From: Albidovulum sediminicola
GTDB lineage: Bacteria > Pseudomonadota > Alphaproteobacteria > Rhodobacterales > Rhodobacteraceae
Direction of reading: 5' to 3'
Length of the DNA: 64,000 bases
Assembly (NCBI RefSeq): GCF_025751575.1
Contig: NZ_JAOWLA010000010.1
Span: 1-64,000 of the forward strand
This document shows, piece after piece, positions 56,359 to 64,000 of this stretch (position 1 is the first letter of the stretch; each line of letters opens with the position of its first letter). Both the position numbers and the translations under genes were made by a program. Under the pieces are notes generated by a model that had not been told where the DNA came from, did not search any database, and saw nothing but the letters and a program-made list of their open reading frames with translations.

Positions 56359-57222
56359 TCAGCGGTAGAAGGCGTCGCGATAACCCGCCGTATGGAATGC
56401 GACCCAGGCCGCGCGGAGGTCCTCGGGGTCATCGAACGGCCCGGCGAGGACGAGCGTCAGCGAACTGCCGCGCCGGGCCCGCCGCTCCGCCGCGAAACCC
56501 AACCGCTCGACAAGCGCGGCGCAGCGATCCGCGTGGAGGGCCTGGCCGAAGGCGCCCAATTGCAGGTAGCGCGCGCCCTTCGGCACGGCGGGCGCGCGCG
56601 CGGGGGCCTTGAGATACCCGCGCGCAACCAGTTCGGTCAGCGGATCGTCGGATGGCCCCGCGCATCGCAGCGGCTCGCGCCCATCCGCCAGCAGATAGGC
56701 TTCCACGACCTCGGCCGCGCCCGCGCACTCGGTGGCCGTGCGCGGAACCAGCGTGATCGACAAGAGCCGCGATGGCCGGGTTGAGGTGGACACGGACTCA
56801 GGCGGCGCGATCTCTGTCCCCGCGGGTGCTGGCAAGGGCTCGGCAACCGCGTCCTGCGGCTCCGCGGGCTCTTCGATGGCGTCCGGCGTGGCCTTCGGCA
56901 GCGGCTCCGGTGCGGGCGCTGGTTCCTGGGGTGGCGGAGGGGCATCGACGCTCAGGTTCAGCGTTGCCGTGGGCTTGTGGCCGCAAAGGTGTTCCCCCTC
57001 AGCGGTCGCCACAGGTGCCCAGACAAAGCCTCCGTCACTGCCAGGGACGCGCACGAACATGCAGCCGGTGCTGTCGACGAATTGCCTGCCCTGGTAGCCC
57101 TCTGGCGCAGGCTCCGCCGGGCCGGAGACCTCCGACACGGGGACGGCACCGGCGTCGGACACCGACACCGCAGCCACCGCAGCCACCGCAGACATCGCCA
57201 TCAGCCACGCCCTGCCCCGCAT
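56359..57222 (-). CDS. SPOR-domain secreted/envelope protein
   Basis: This 287-residue protein has a signal peptide (MRGRAWLMAMSAVAAVAAVS). A conserved region has two cysteines (VDSTGCMFVRVPGSDGGFVW, then HLCGHKPTA). A Pro/Ala/Glu-rich linker (about 92-145) leads to a C-terminal SPOR-type repeat (ARYLQLGAFGQALHADRCAA, then AGPFDDPEDLRAAW). SPOR domains bind denuded peptidoglycan at division sites. An ATG with GGAGGG six bases upstream sets the start at 57222. It lies downstream of the nucleoside operon in the same direction, with 60 bases between them, but is probably separate. Confidence 0.78.
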   Translation of the reverse strand: MRGRAWLMAMSAVAAVAAVSVSDAGAVPVSEVSGPAEPAPEGYQGRQFVDSTGCMFVRVPGSDGGFVWAPVATAEGEHLCGHKPTATLNLSVDAPPPPQEPAPAPEPLPKATPDAIEEPAEPQDAVAEPLPAPAGTEIAPPESVSTSTRPSRLLSITLVPRTATECAGAAEVVEAYLLADGREPLRCAGPSDDPLTELVARGYLKAPARAPAVPKGARYLQLGAFGQALHADRCAALVERLGFAAERRARRGSSLTLVLAGPFDDPEDLRAAWVAFHTAGYRDAFYR

Positions 57223-57282
57223 TTCCAACCCTCCGCCTTCACGGCAAGGATGACGCAGGGCCGCAGGCGCGTAAAGCCCCGC

Positions 57283-57915
57283 CTACTTGGTCCCGAACAT
57301 GCGGTCGCCCGCATCGCCAAGCCCTGGCACGATATAGCCGTGCTCGTTCAGCCGCTCATCCACCGCCGCTGTGACGATGGGCACATCCGGATGTGCCGCC
57401 TGCATGCGCGCGATCCCCTCTGGCGCCGCCAGAAGGCACATAAAGCGGATGTTCCGCGCGCCCGATTTCTTCAGCAGGTCGATCGCCGCGACCGAGGAGT
57501 TGCCCGTCGCAAGCATCGGGTCGAGGGTGATCACCAGACGCTCCTCCATCTCCGAGGGCACCTTGTAGTAGTACTGGACCGGCTCAAGGGTCTTTTCGTC
57601 CCTGTATAGCCCGACGAACCCGACGCGCGCCGCGGGCATAAGCTCCAGCACCCCGTCCAGAAGCCCGTTGCCCGCCCGCAGGATCGAGATCAGCGCCGGC
57701 TTCTTGCCCGCCAGCATGGGAGCCTCCATCGGGCACAGCGGCGTCTCGATGGTCCGCGTCGTCATCTCCATTTCGCGCGTGATCTCGTAGGCCAGAAGCT
57801 GGCTGATCTCCCTCAGCAGGCGGCGGAAGGTGTTGGTCGAGGTCGTCTTGTCGCGCATGATGGTCAGCTTGTGCTGGACAAGCGGGTGGCGGACGACGTT
57901 GAGGTGTTCAAGCAT
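57283..57915 (-). CDS. upp: Uracil phosphoribosyltransferase
   Basis: This 210-residue enzyme makes UMP from uracil and PRPP. The PRPP-binding motif is DPMLATGNS at 132-140, and the uracil-site end is [17 protein letters not shown]. Full length for the family. It is the last gene of the cdd-deoA-deoB-add-upp operon, and its start overlaps the adenosine deaminase gene by eight bases. It recovers the free uracil released by DeoA. Confidence 0.97.
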   Translation of the reverse strand: MLEHLNVVRHPLVQHKLTIMRDKTTSTNTFRRLLREISQLLAYEITREMEMTTRTIETPLCPMEAPMLAGKKPALISILRAGNGLLDGVLELMPAARVGFVGLYRDEKTLEPVQYYYKVPSEMEERLVITLDPMLATGNSSVAAIDLLKKSGARNIRFMCLLAAPEGIARMQAAHPDVPIVTAAVDERLNEHGYIVPGLGDAGDRMFGTK

Positions 57916-58894
57916 GCGCGGGCTCCAGTTTCTTCAGAATCTTTTCCTTGGTGGTCGGGTCGCAGAATGCAGCCTCGGCCGATGTCCTGGCAATGGTCGC
58001 AAAAACACCCGCATCCCAGTCGAAGGCATCGGCCAGGCGGTCATATTCTCGCGCCATGGTCGTGTGAAAGAACGGCGGGTCATCGGTCGAGACCGTCACC
58101 TTCACCCCACGGTCGTAAAGCTGCCCGATCGGGTGCTGGCGCCAGCCCGGATAAAGGCCGAGCGCGATGTTCGATCCGGGACAGACCTCAAGCACCACGC
58201 CCCGTTCGGCGAGTTCGTCGACCAGCGCCAGATCCTCGATCGCGCGCACGCCGTGCCCGATCCGTTCGGCCCGAAGGTCGCGGATCGCGTCCCTGACGCT
58301 TTCGGGCCCGGCCCATTCGCCCGCATGGCAGGTCAGGCGCAACCCGGCCTCACGCGCGGCATCGAATGCCCAGGCAAAGTCCTTGGGCTTGCAGATCTTT
58401 TCATCCCCCGCGAGGCCGAATCCCACGATCCAGTCGCCCGCCGTCTCCGCCGCGCAGATCGCCGTTTCCCGCGCCTTCTCAGGGCCGAAATGCCGGATCG
58501 GGGTGACGATCCCGCGCAAGACGATGCCGTCCTGACGCGCGGCTTCCTCTGCCGCTTCGCGGATCGCATGCAGGTATTCGCGCCAGGCCCCGAGATCACG
58601 GCCGCCGCAGAAGTCAGGCGACAGGAAGGTTTCGCTGTAGATCACACCGCTTGCCGCGCTTTCCTCAAGCACGGCGCGGGTCAGCCGGTAGTAGTCGCGC
58701 GGGGATTGAAGCGTTTCGGTCGCCGCCTCATAGACCTTCAGAAAGTGCCAGAAGTCGGCGTAGCTGTAATTGCCGCGCGCGTCGAAGATGCCTGAGATGT
58801 CCATCTTCTTTTCCGCCGCCAGCCCACGGATGAAGGCGGGCGGCGCGGCGCCCTCAAGATGCAGGTGCAGCTCGATCTTCGGCAGCATGGTCAT
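57908..58894 (-). CDS. add: Adenosine deaminase
   Basis: This 328-residue zinc hydrolase converts adenosine to inosine (or acts on deoxyadenosine or adenine). Zinc ligands His10 and His12 are in [14 protein letters not shown]. Further motifs are [26 protein letters not shown] and [13 protein letters not shown] with the late aspartates. It is the fourth gene of the nucleoside operon, overlapping upp. Close relatives include adenine deaminase, which cannot be fully excluded. Confidence 0.9.
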   Translation of the reverse strand: MTMLPKIELHLHLEGAAPPAFIRGLAAEKKMDISGIFDARGNYSYADFWHFLKVYEAATETLQSPRDYYRLTRAVLEESAASGVIYSETFLSPDFCGGRDLGAWREYLHAIREAAEEAARQDGIVLRGIVTPIRHFGPEKARETAICAAETAGDWIVGFGLAGDEKICKPKDFAWAFDAAREAGLRLTCHAGEWAGPESVRDAIRDLRAERIGHGVRAIEDLALVDELAERGVVLEVCPGSNIALGLYPGWRQHPIGQLYDRGVKVTVSTDDPPFFHTTMAREYDRLADAFDWDAGVFATIARTSAEAAFCDPTTKEKILKKLEPAHA

Positions 58895-58940
58895 CCGTCC
58901 CTATCCTTGCGCCGCCGGGTCGCGCGCATCGTTCGCGGTG

Positions 58941-60152
58941 TCACAGAAAGCTTCTCCCCGGCCCTTGCGCGGGCACGCCAAGGTGATCGGCGACCGAAGC
59001 GCCGACATCCACGAAGCCCACATGCCCGATCGCGCGCGTTCCACGCCCGAAGCCCAGTACAGGCACCCTTTCGCGGGTGTGATCCGTCCCGGTCCAGGTC
59101 GGATCGTTGCCGTGATCGGCTGTGAAAATCGCCAGATCCCCATCCCGCAGCTTGGCGATGAACTCCCCCGCGATGCGATCGAACCACTCCAGCGCGCGGG
59201 CATAGGCCGACACGTCGCGGCGATGGCCAAAGAGGCTGTCGAACTCAACGAAGTTGGCAAATGTCAAGGAACCATCCAAAGCATCCTCAGACAAGGTCAG
59301 CAAATGTTCGAAAAGTGCAGCATCCGTCCCCTTGCGCACCTCGGTGATCCCGCGGCCGGAAAAGATGTCGCCGATCTTTCCGATGCCGTAGACCCTGCGC
59401 CCGGCCCCCGAAACCCAGTCGCATAGTGTGGGCGCAGGCGGGTCGATCGCGTAGTCGTGCCGGTTGGCGGTGCGCCGGAAGTTTCCGGTCGTGCCGACGA
59501 AGGGGCGGGCGATCACGCGGCCCACGCGCATGGCGTGAAGGGTCGGAGCGAGATCCTGGCAAAGCTTGAGCAGCCGGTCGAGGCCGAAGGTCTCCTCGTG
59601 CGCGGCGATCTGGAACACGCTGTCGGCAGAGGTGTAGCAGATGGGCCAACCGGTCCGCATATGTTCGGCGCAATGTTCCTCGATGATCGGAACGCCGGAG
59701 GCGTGGCAGTTCCCAAGCGTGCCCTTGGTGCCGGCCAACCGCGCGACAAGATCCATGAGGTCCTGAGGGAAGGCCGGGCAAGTGTCGGGAAAGTAGTGCC
59801 ATTCCCAAGGCACCGGCACGCCCGCAAGTTCCCAGTGACCCGAAGGCGTATCCTTGCCCTTCGACACCTCGGTCGCAGCACCCCACAACCCGCTCGGCTT
59901 CGCGCCCAAGCCGGGCACGGGGGCGCCCGACGCGAGCGTGACCGCCGCGCCAAGCCCCAGCGTATCGAGATTGGGCATGTGAAGGGGGCCTGAACGCCCC
60001 TCCTCCGCCCGCCCGGCGGCGCAGGTCGCCGCGATGTGGGCCAGGGTGTTGGCGCCGGTGTCTGGCACAGCGCCATTGAAGAACGCCCCCGCGTCCGGCG
60101 CACCGCCACAGCCGACGCTATCCATCACGATCAGAAACGCGCGGGCCATCAT
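58941..60152 (-). CDS. deoB: Phosphopentomutase
   Basis: This 403-residue alkaline-phosphatase-superfamily enzyme converts (deoxy)ribose 1-phosphate to the 5-phosphate. The metal-site start ARAFLIVMDSVGCGGAPDAG and the late IFTADHGNDPTWTGTDHTRE are diagnostic. GKDTPSGHWELAGV carries the phosphorylated region (TPSGHWE). The start MMAR overlaps the deoA stop; either of two adjacent ATGs may be used. It works with DeoA and Upp in nucleoside breakdown. Confidence 0.97.
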   Translation of the reverse strand: MMARAFLIVMDSVGCGGAPDAGAFFNGAVPDTGANTLAHIAATCAAGRAEEGRSGPLHMPNLDTLGLGAAVTLASGAPVPGLGAKPSGLWGAATEVSKGKDTPSGHWELAGVPVPWEWHYFPDTCPAFPQDLMDLVARLAGTKGTLGNCHASGVPIIEEHCAEHMRTGWPICYTSADSVFQIAAHEETFGLDRLLKLCQDLAPTLHAMRVGRVIARPFVGTTGNFRRTANRHDYAIDPPAPTLCDWVSGAGRRVYGIGKIGDIFSGRGITEVRKGTDAALFEHLLTLSEDALDGSLTFANFVEFDSLFGHRRDVSAYARALEWFDRIAGEFIAKLRDGDLAIFTADHGNDPTWTGTDHTRERVPVLGFGRGTRAIGHVGFVDVGASVADHLGVPAQGPGRSFL

Positions 60153-61459
60153 CCCAGCCTTTCGTGGACAAGCGTCGGCAGTTCCGGCGCGACCTCGGCC
60201 AAGTGGAAGGCGGCCTGCACGGCGACCACGGCGCGCTCCGCCGCATCTTCGTCGGCGGCGTGAACGCGGGCCAAGGTCTCACCCCGGGCCATGGGGGCGC
60301 CCAGGCGCTGAAGATCCGACAGCCCGACCGAGGGGTTGATCCTGTCACCGCCCCGCAGCCGCCCGCCGCCCAGGTGCACGACAGCGTGGCCCAGGGCTTC
60401 CGTATCGATTTTCGAAACGAAACCATCGGTTTGCGCCGGAACATCCCTGACGATGGGGGCCGCGGGCAAACGGTCGGGGTAGTGATCGACGAAATCCGAC
60501 GGGCCGCCCAGCGCGGCGACCATGCGGCCGAACGTCTCTGCGGCGCGGCCCGATTCCAACGCCTCGCTGATCTGGTCCGCGCCCTCGCCCGTGTCGCCGG
60601 CAAGCCCGGCCAGAACCAGCGCCTCGCCCCCCAGCGCGACGCTCACGTCCCAAAGCGCGCGGTTTACGGCCGTGCCGGTCAAGGTCTCCATCACCTCCAG
60701 CACCTCAAGCGCGTTGCCGGCGGTCGAGGCCAGCGGCTGGCTCATGTCGGTGATCAGCGCGGATGTCCGGCACCCCGCGCCGTTCGCGGTTTCGACCAGC
60801 GACTGCGCCAGCGCGCGGGCGTCCGCCATGCTCTTCATGAACGCGCCGGAGCCCACCTTGACGTCCAGCACCAGCGCCTCAAGCCCGGCGGCAAGCTTCT
60901 TCGACAGGATCGAGGCGGTGATCAGGTCGATGCTTTCCACCGTGCCGGTCACGTCGCGGATCGCGTAAAGGCGCCGGTCCGCAGGCGCGATCCCGGCCGA
61001 GGCCGCGACGATCGCGCAGCCAACATTTGCGACGATCCGGTGAAGCTCGGCGGGACCGACATCGGTGCCGTAGCCGGGGATGGATTCGAGCTTGTCGATC
61101 GTCCCCCCGGTGTGGCCCAGCCCCCGTCCCGAGATCATCGGCACATAGGCGCCGCAGGCCGCCAGCGCCGGAGCCAGCAACAAGGAGGTGGAATCCCCGA
61201 TACCGCCGGTCGAGTGCTTATCGACGACGGGTCCCGGCAGGGACCAATCGAGGACCTGTCCGGAATCGCGCATCGCCAGCGTCAGGGCGACGCGATCCGG
61301 CTTTTCCAGCCCCTTGAGCAAGACGGCCATGGCAAAGGCGCCGGCCTGCGCATCGGTCACATCGCCGGAGGCGAGCCCCGCCGCAAACCATTGCGCGGCC
61401 TCGGCGGACAACCCGCGCCCGTCGCGAAGCGCCGCAACGATGCCGCGCGCGTCCATCAC
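60149..61459 (-). CDS. deoA: Thymidine phosphorylase
   Basis: This 436-residue enzyme phosphorolyses thymidine/deoxyuridine to base and deoxyribose 1-phosphate. The phosphate-binding motif KHSTGGIGDS is at 81-90, MISGRGLGHTGGTIDKLES follows, and the family block VDVKVGSGAFMKS appears as LVLDVKVGSGAFMKSMADAR. Its start overlaps the cdd stop (ATGA), and its stop overlaps the deoB start, so translation is tightly coupled. Confidence 0.97.
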   Translation of the reverse strand: MMDARGIVAALRDGRGLSAEAAQWFAAGLASGDVTDAQAGAFAMAVLLKGLEKPDRVALTLAMRDSGQVLDWSLPGPVVDKHSTGGIGDSTSLLLAPALAACGAYVPMISGRGLGHTGGTIDKLESIPGYGTDVGPAELHRIVANVGCAIVAASAGIAPADRRLYAIRDVTGTVESIDLITASILSKKLAAGLEALVLDVKVGSGAFMKSMADARALAQSLVETANGAGCRTSALITDMSQPLASTAGNALEVLEVMETLTGTAVNRALWDVSVALGGEALVLAGLAGDTGEGADQISEALESGRAAETFGRMVAALGGPSDFVDHYPDRLPAAPIVRDVPAQTDGFVSKIDTEALGHAVVHLGGGRLRGGDRINPSVGLSDLQRLGAPMARGETLARVHAADEDAAERAVVAVQAAFHLAEVAPELPTLVHERLG

Positions 61460-61863
61460 GCGCGATCCATGTGGCTCGCGTCGAACCGCCCCGGCAGAAG
61501 CTCACCCACCGTCGTTTCGAGCCGCGCCCCCTCGGTCGTGGCAAGCGTGACCGGCGTGTTGTGGCGCGCGAACTCGGCCAGTTTCTGCCTGCAACCACCA
61601 CAGGGCGGCACCGGGGCCGCGCTGTCCGCGATGACGGCAACCTCGGTCACTTCGGTCTCTCCCGCCGCGACCATGGCCGCGATGGCCCCCGCTTCGGCGC
61701 AGGTCCCTTCCGGGTAGGCGACATTTTCGACGTTGCAGCCCAAAAAGACACGGCCGGAGGCCGCGCGGACCGCCGCCCCGACCTTGAAATGCGAATAGGG
61801 CGCGTAGGCGTTTTCGCGCACCGCACGGGCGGCATCGACAAGATCGGCGTCGGCGGAGGACAT
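61456..61863 (-). CDS. cdd: Cytidine deaminase
   Basis: This 135-residue zinc deaminase turns cytidine/deoxycytidine into uridine/deoxyuridine. The zinc and catalytic residues are Cys55, Glu57 (TCAEAGAI), Cys88 and Cys91 (PPCGGCRQ). YAPYSHFKVGAAVRAASG is the substrate-binding block. The frame is open 65 codons upstream, but the ATG at 61863 begins the domain and gives the normal tetramer-type length. It is the first gene of the salvage operon. Confidence 0.96.
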   Translation of the reverse strand: MSSADADLVDAARAVRENAYAPYSHFKVGAAVRAASGRVFLGCNVENVAYPEGTCAEAGAIAAMVAAGETEVTEVAVIADSAAPVPPCGGCRQKLAEFARHNTPVTLATTEGARLETTVGELLPGRFDASHMDRA

Positions 61864-62120
61864 GGGCAACCCCTTTCTTGACCATCTGGTCATGTATCGC
61901 GCCATTCCGCCGATCGGGCAAGCGCCGAGGCCGGGCCGTGATCGCGCCCGGCGAAAAAGGACGGGCCGCAGGGGTGGCAAAAGGGCTTCGGCGCGCGTCG
62001 CTCTCATCGTATGCTCCCGCCGAGGGGACACTCTGCTTTTGTGGCCCCCAAGTGCCATTGTAGCAGAAACTTGTAGGCGTCAGGAGAGCGGCGTGGTAAG
62101 TGCAGGCCGAAGCGGCGATG

Positions 62121-62140
62121 CTAGTTTAACGTTAAACTAG
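62121..62140. promoter_or_regulatory. Perfect 20-bp palindrome upstream of maeB, putative operator
   Basis: CTAGTTTAACGTTAAACTAG is a perfect inverted repeat ending 13 bases before the maeB ATG and overlapping the approach to its ribosome binding site (AGGGAG). It is the most AT-rich stretch nearby. The position suits repression of maeB. I do not recognise the regulator. Confidence 0.65.
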
Positions 62141-62153
62141 ATAGGGAGACATC

Positions 62154-64000
62154 ATGGAAGAGGCCCGTCACGACAGCGCCCGGCAGGCTGCGCTCGACTA
62201 CCACGAATTCCCCAAGCCCGGGAAACTCGAGATCCGGCCGACCAAACCGATGGCAAACGGCCGTGACCTGTCGCGCGCCTATTCCCCCGGCGTCGCCGAG
62301 GCCTGTCTTGAGATCAAGGCGGAACCCGCGACTGCTAGCCGCTATACCGCGCGCGGCAACCTGGTCGCGGTGGTCACGAACGGAACGGCGGTCCTTGGCC
62401 TTGGAAACATCGGCGCGCTGGCCTCCAAGCCGGTGATGGAGGGCAAGGCGGTGCTCTTCAAGAAGTTCGCCAACATCGACTGCTTCGACATCGAAGTGAA
62501 CGAAAGCGATCCGGAAAAACTGGCCGACATCGTCTGCGCGCTGGAGCCGACCTTCGGCGCGATCAACCTTGAGGACATCAAGGCGCCGGATTGTTTTATC
62601 GTTGAACGACTTTGCCGGGAACGCATGGGCATTCCGGTCTTTCACGACGATCAGCATGGCACCGCGATCGTGGTGGGGGCGGCCGCAACCAACGCGCTGC
62701 ATGTCGCGGGCAAGCGGTTCGAGGATATCAAGATCGTTTCGACCGGCGGCGGCGCGGCGGGCATCGCCTGCCTCGACATGCTGCTGAAGCTGGGCGCGAA
62801 GCGGGAAAACGTCTGGCTCTGCGACCTCGCGGGCCTGGTCCATGAGGGCCGGGAAGAACAGATGACCCCGCAGAAGGCCGGATACGCGCAGGGGACCGCG
62901 CCCGCGACACTGGACGAAGTGATCGAGGGCGCGGACCTGTTCCTTGGCCTATCGGGGCCCGGCGTCCTCACCCCCGAGATGGTGAAGAAGATGGCGCCGC
63001 GTCCGATCGTCTTCGCGCTGGCCAACCCCACGCCGGAGATCCTGCCGGACGAGGTGCGCGGCGTCGCCCCGGACGCGATCATCGCGACCGGCCGCAGCGA
63101 TTTCCCGAATCAGGTCAACAACGTCCTGTGTTTCCCCTTCATCTTCCGCGGCGCGCTGGATGTTGGCGCGACAACGATCAATGACGAGATGGAACTGGCT
63201 TGCGTTTCGGGCATCGCCGCCCTCGCCCGCGCCACGACGAGCGCCGAGGCCGCAGCGGCCTATCGCGGCGAAAAGCTGAGCTTCGGGGCGGATTACCTGA
63301 TCCCCAAGCCCTTCGACCCGCGGTTGATCGGCGTCGTCGCGCTGGCAGTTGCCAAGGCCGCCATGGAGACCGGCGTCGCAACGCGCCCCATCGCGGATCT
63401 TGACGCCTACAAGCAGAAGCTCGACGGCTCGGTCTTCCGCTCTGCCCTCATCATGCGGCCCGTGTTCGAGGCGGCGCGCGGCGCCACGCGCAAGATCATC
63501 TTCTCCGAGGGCGAGGACGAACGCGTCCTGCGCTGCGCCAACGCGATGCTGGAGGAGATGACCGACAGCCCGATCCTGATCGGCCGCCCCGAAGTGATAG
63601 AACGGCGCTGCGAACGCGCGGGCCTGCCGATCCGGCCCGGCCGCGATTTCGAGATCATCAACCCCGAACACGATCCCCGCTATCGCGATTACTGGGGAAC
63701 CTACCATCAGCTGATGGAACGCCGGGGCGTGACGCCCGACATCGCGCGCGCCGTGGTGCGCACCAACACCACCGCAATCGCCGCGATCGCGGTACACAGG
63801 GGCGATGCCGACAGCATGATCTGCGGCACCTTCGGGCAATACCTCTGGCACCTCAATTACGTCTCGCAGCTGCTGGCGCGCGATGGGCTCAGCCCGCATG
63901 GCGCGCTGTCGCTGATGATCCAGGAAGACGGGCCGCTGTTCATTGCCGACACGCATGTGAATGCGGTGCCCACGCCCGAGCAGATCGCCACCACGATCTG
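62154..64000 (+). CDS. maeB: NADP-dependent malic enzyme (malic enzyme-phosphotransacetylase-like fusion), partial
   Basis: The open frame runs from an ATG with AGGGAGAC just upstream to the window edge, 615 codons without a stop, so the C-terminus is missing. The malic enzyme part has [57 protein letters not shown] and the NADP loop [14 protein letters not shown]. From about residue 430 the phosphate acetyltransferase-like domain follows ([20 protein letters not shown], then [11 protein letters not shown]). MaeB makes pyruvate, CO2 and NADPH from malate; the fused domain is regulatory. It is divergent from cdd. Confidence 0.96.
   Translation, partial: MEEARHDSARQAALDYHEFPKPGKLEIRPTKPMANGRDLSRAYSPGVAEACLEIKAEPATASRYTARGNLVAVVTNGTAVLGLGNIGALASKPVMEGKAVLFKKFANIDCFDIEVNESDPEKLADIVCALEPTFGAINLEDIKAPDCFIVERLCRERMGIPVFHDDQHGTAIVVGAAATNALHVAGKRFEDIKIVSTGGGAAGIACLDMLLKLGAKRENVWLCDLAGLVHEGREEQMTPQKAGYAQGTAPATLDEVIEGADLFLGLSGPGVLTPEMVKKMAPRPIVFALANPTPEILPDEVRGVAPDAIIATGRSDFPNQVNNVLCFPFIFRGALDVGATTINDEMELACVSGIAALARATTSAEAAAAYRGEKLSFGADYLIPKPFDPRLIGVVALAVAKAAMETGVATRPIADLDAYKQKLDGSVFRSALIMRPVFEAARGATRKIIFSEGEDERVLRCANAMLEEMTDSPILIGRPEVIERRCERAGLPIRPGRDFEIINPEHDPRYRDYWGTYHQLMERRGVTPDIARAVVRTNTTAIAAIAVHRGDADSMICGTFGQYLWHLNYVSQLLARDGLSPHGALSLMIQEDGPLFIADTHVNAVPTPEQIATTI

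Overview
The window is GC-rich DNA from an alphaproteobacterium. I place it in the Rhodobacteraceae (Roseobacter-like), because it has a DddP-type DMSP lyase, a MntX-like transporter, the ccmA-B-C-D-G order, a DUF6314 protein and a double-hairpin intergenic repeat of the kind seen in that family. No species can be assigned. Genes are tightly packed on both strands, with many ATGA/TGATG overlaps. I found no rRNA, tRNA or CRISPR.

Layout. 0-1.2 kb: a frameshifted IS110 transposase relic. 1.3-12.7 kb: housekeeping and single genes (lepA, a GT61-like glycosyltransferase, a D-2-hydroxyacid dehydrogenase, acylphosphatase, a methyltransferase, dddP, two small conserved proteins, purB, a small secreted protein, an orphan fliG, a DUF1223 protein). 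12.9-20.1 kb: acnA, an ABM-domain protein, the cytochrome c maturation genes ccmA-[repeat]-ccmB-C-D-G, a Mth938-type protein and a D-lyxose isomerase-like cupin.

20.1-32.9 kb is the accessory region. Its left part is a graveyard: a GlxA-type regulator fragment, an IS481 transposase tail, and broken acyl-CoA dehydrogenase, acyl-CoA synthetase and enoyl-CoA hydratase genes. These lead into intact genes for a MmgE/PrpD protein and a MttB-family methyltransferase. Facing them is an intact operon, hydantoinase A - hydantoinase B - PLP aminotransferase - Asp/Glu racemase-like protein, with a P1 (DmpA-type) peptidase upstream. The substrate is unknown. 33.0-35.6 kb holds an unusual single protein: AMP ligase - acyl carrier domain - membrane acyltransferase.

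35.9-41.6 kb: a 5'-nucleotidase-family protein, DUF952, pyrD, an ArsC-like protein, and a MATE exporter with two hotdog thioesterases. 41.7-50.9 kb: mntX with a dyad at its start; two MerR regulators with four TGACG-N3-CGTCA-type sites between them; then a fatty-acid beta-oxidation operon (acyl-CoA dehydrogenase, GST, thiolase, two cupins, FadJ-type multienzyme). 51-57 kb: DMT transporter, DmdB-like acyl-CoA synthetase, Pit phosphate transporter, a membrane protein with a dead M48-like domain, a SPOR protein. 57.2-61.9 kb: a complete nucleoside salvage operon (cdd-deoA-deoB-add-upp). 62.1 kb to the end: maeB, cut by the window edge and preceded by a perfect 20-bp palindrome.
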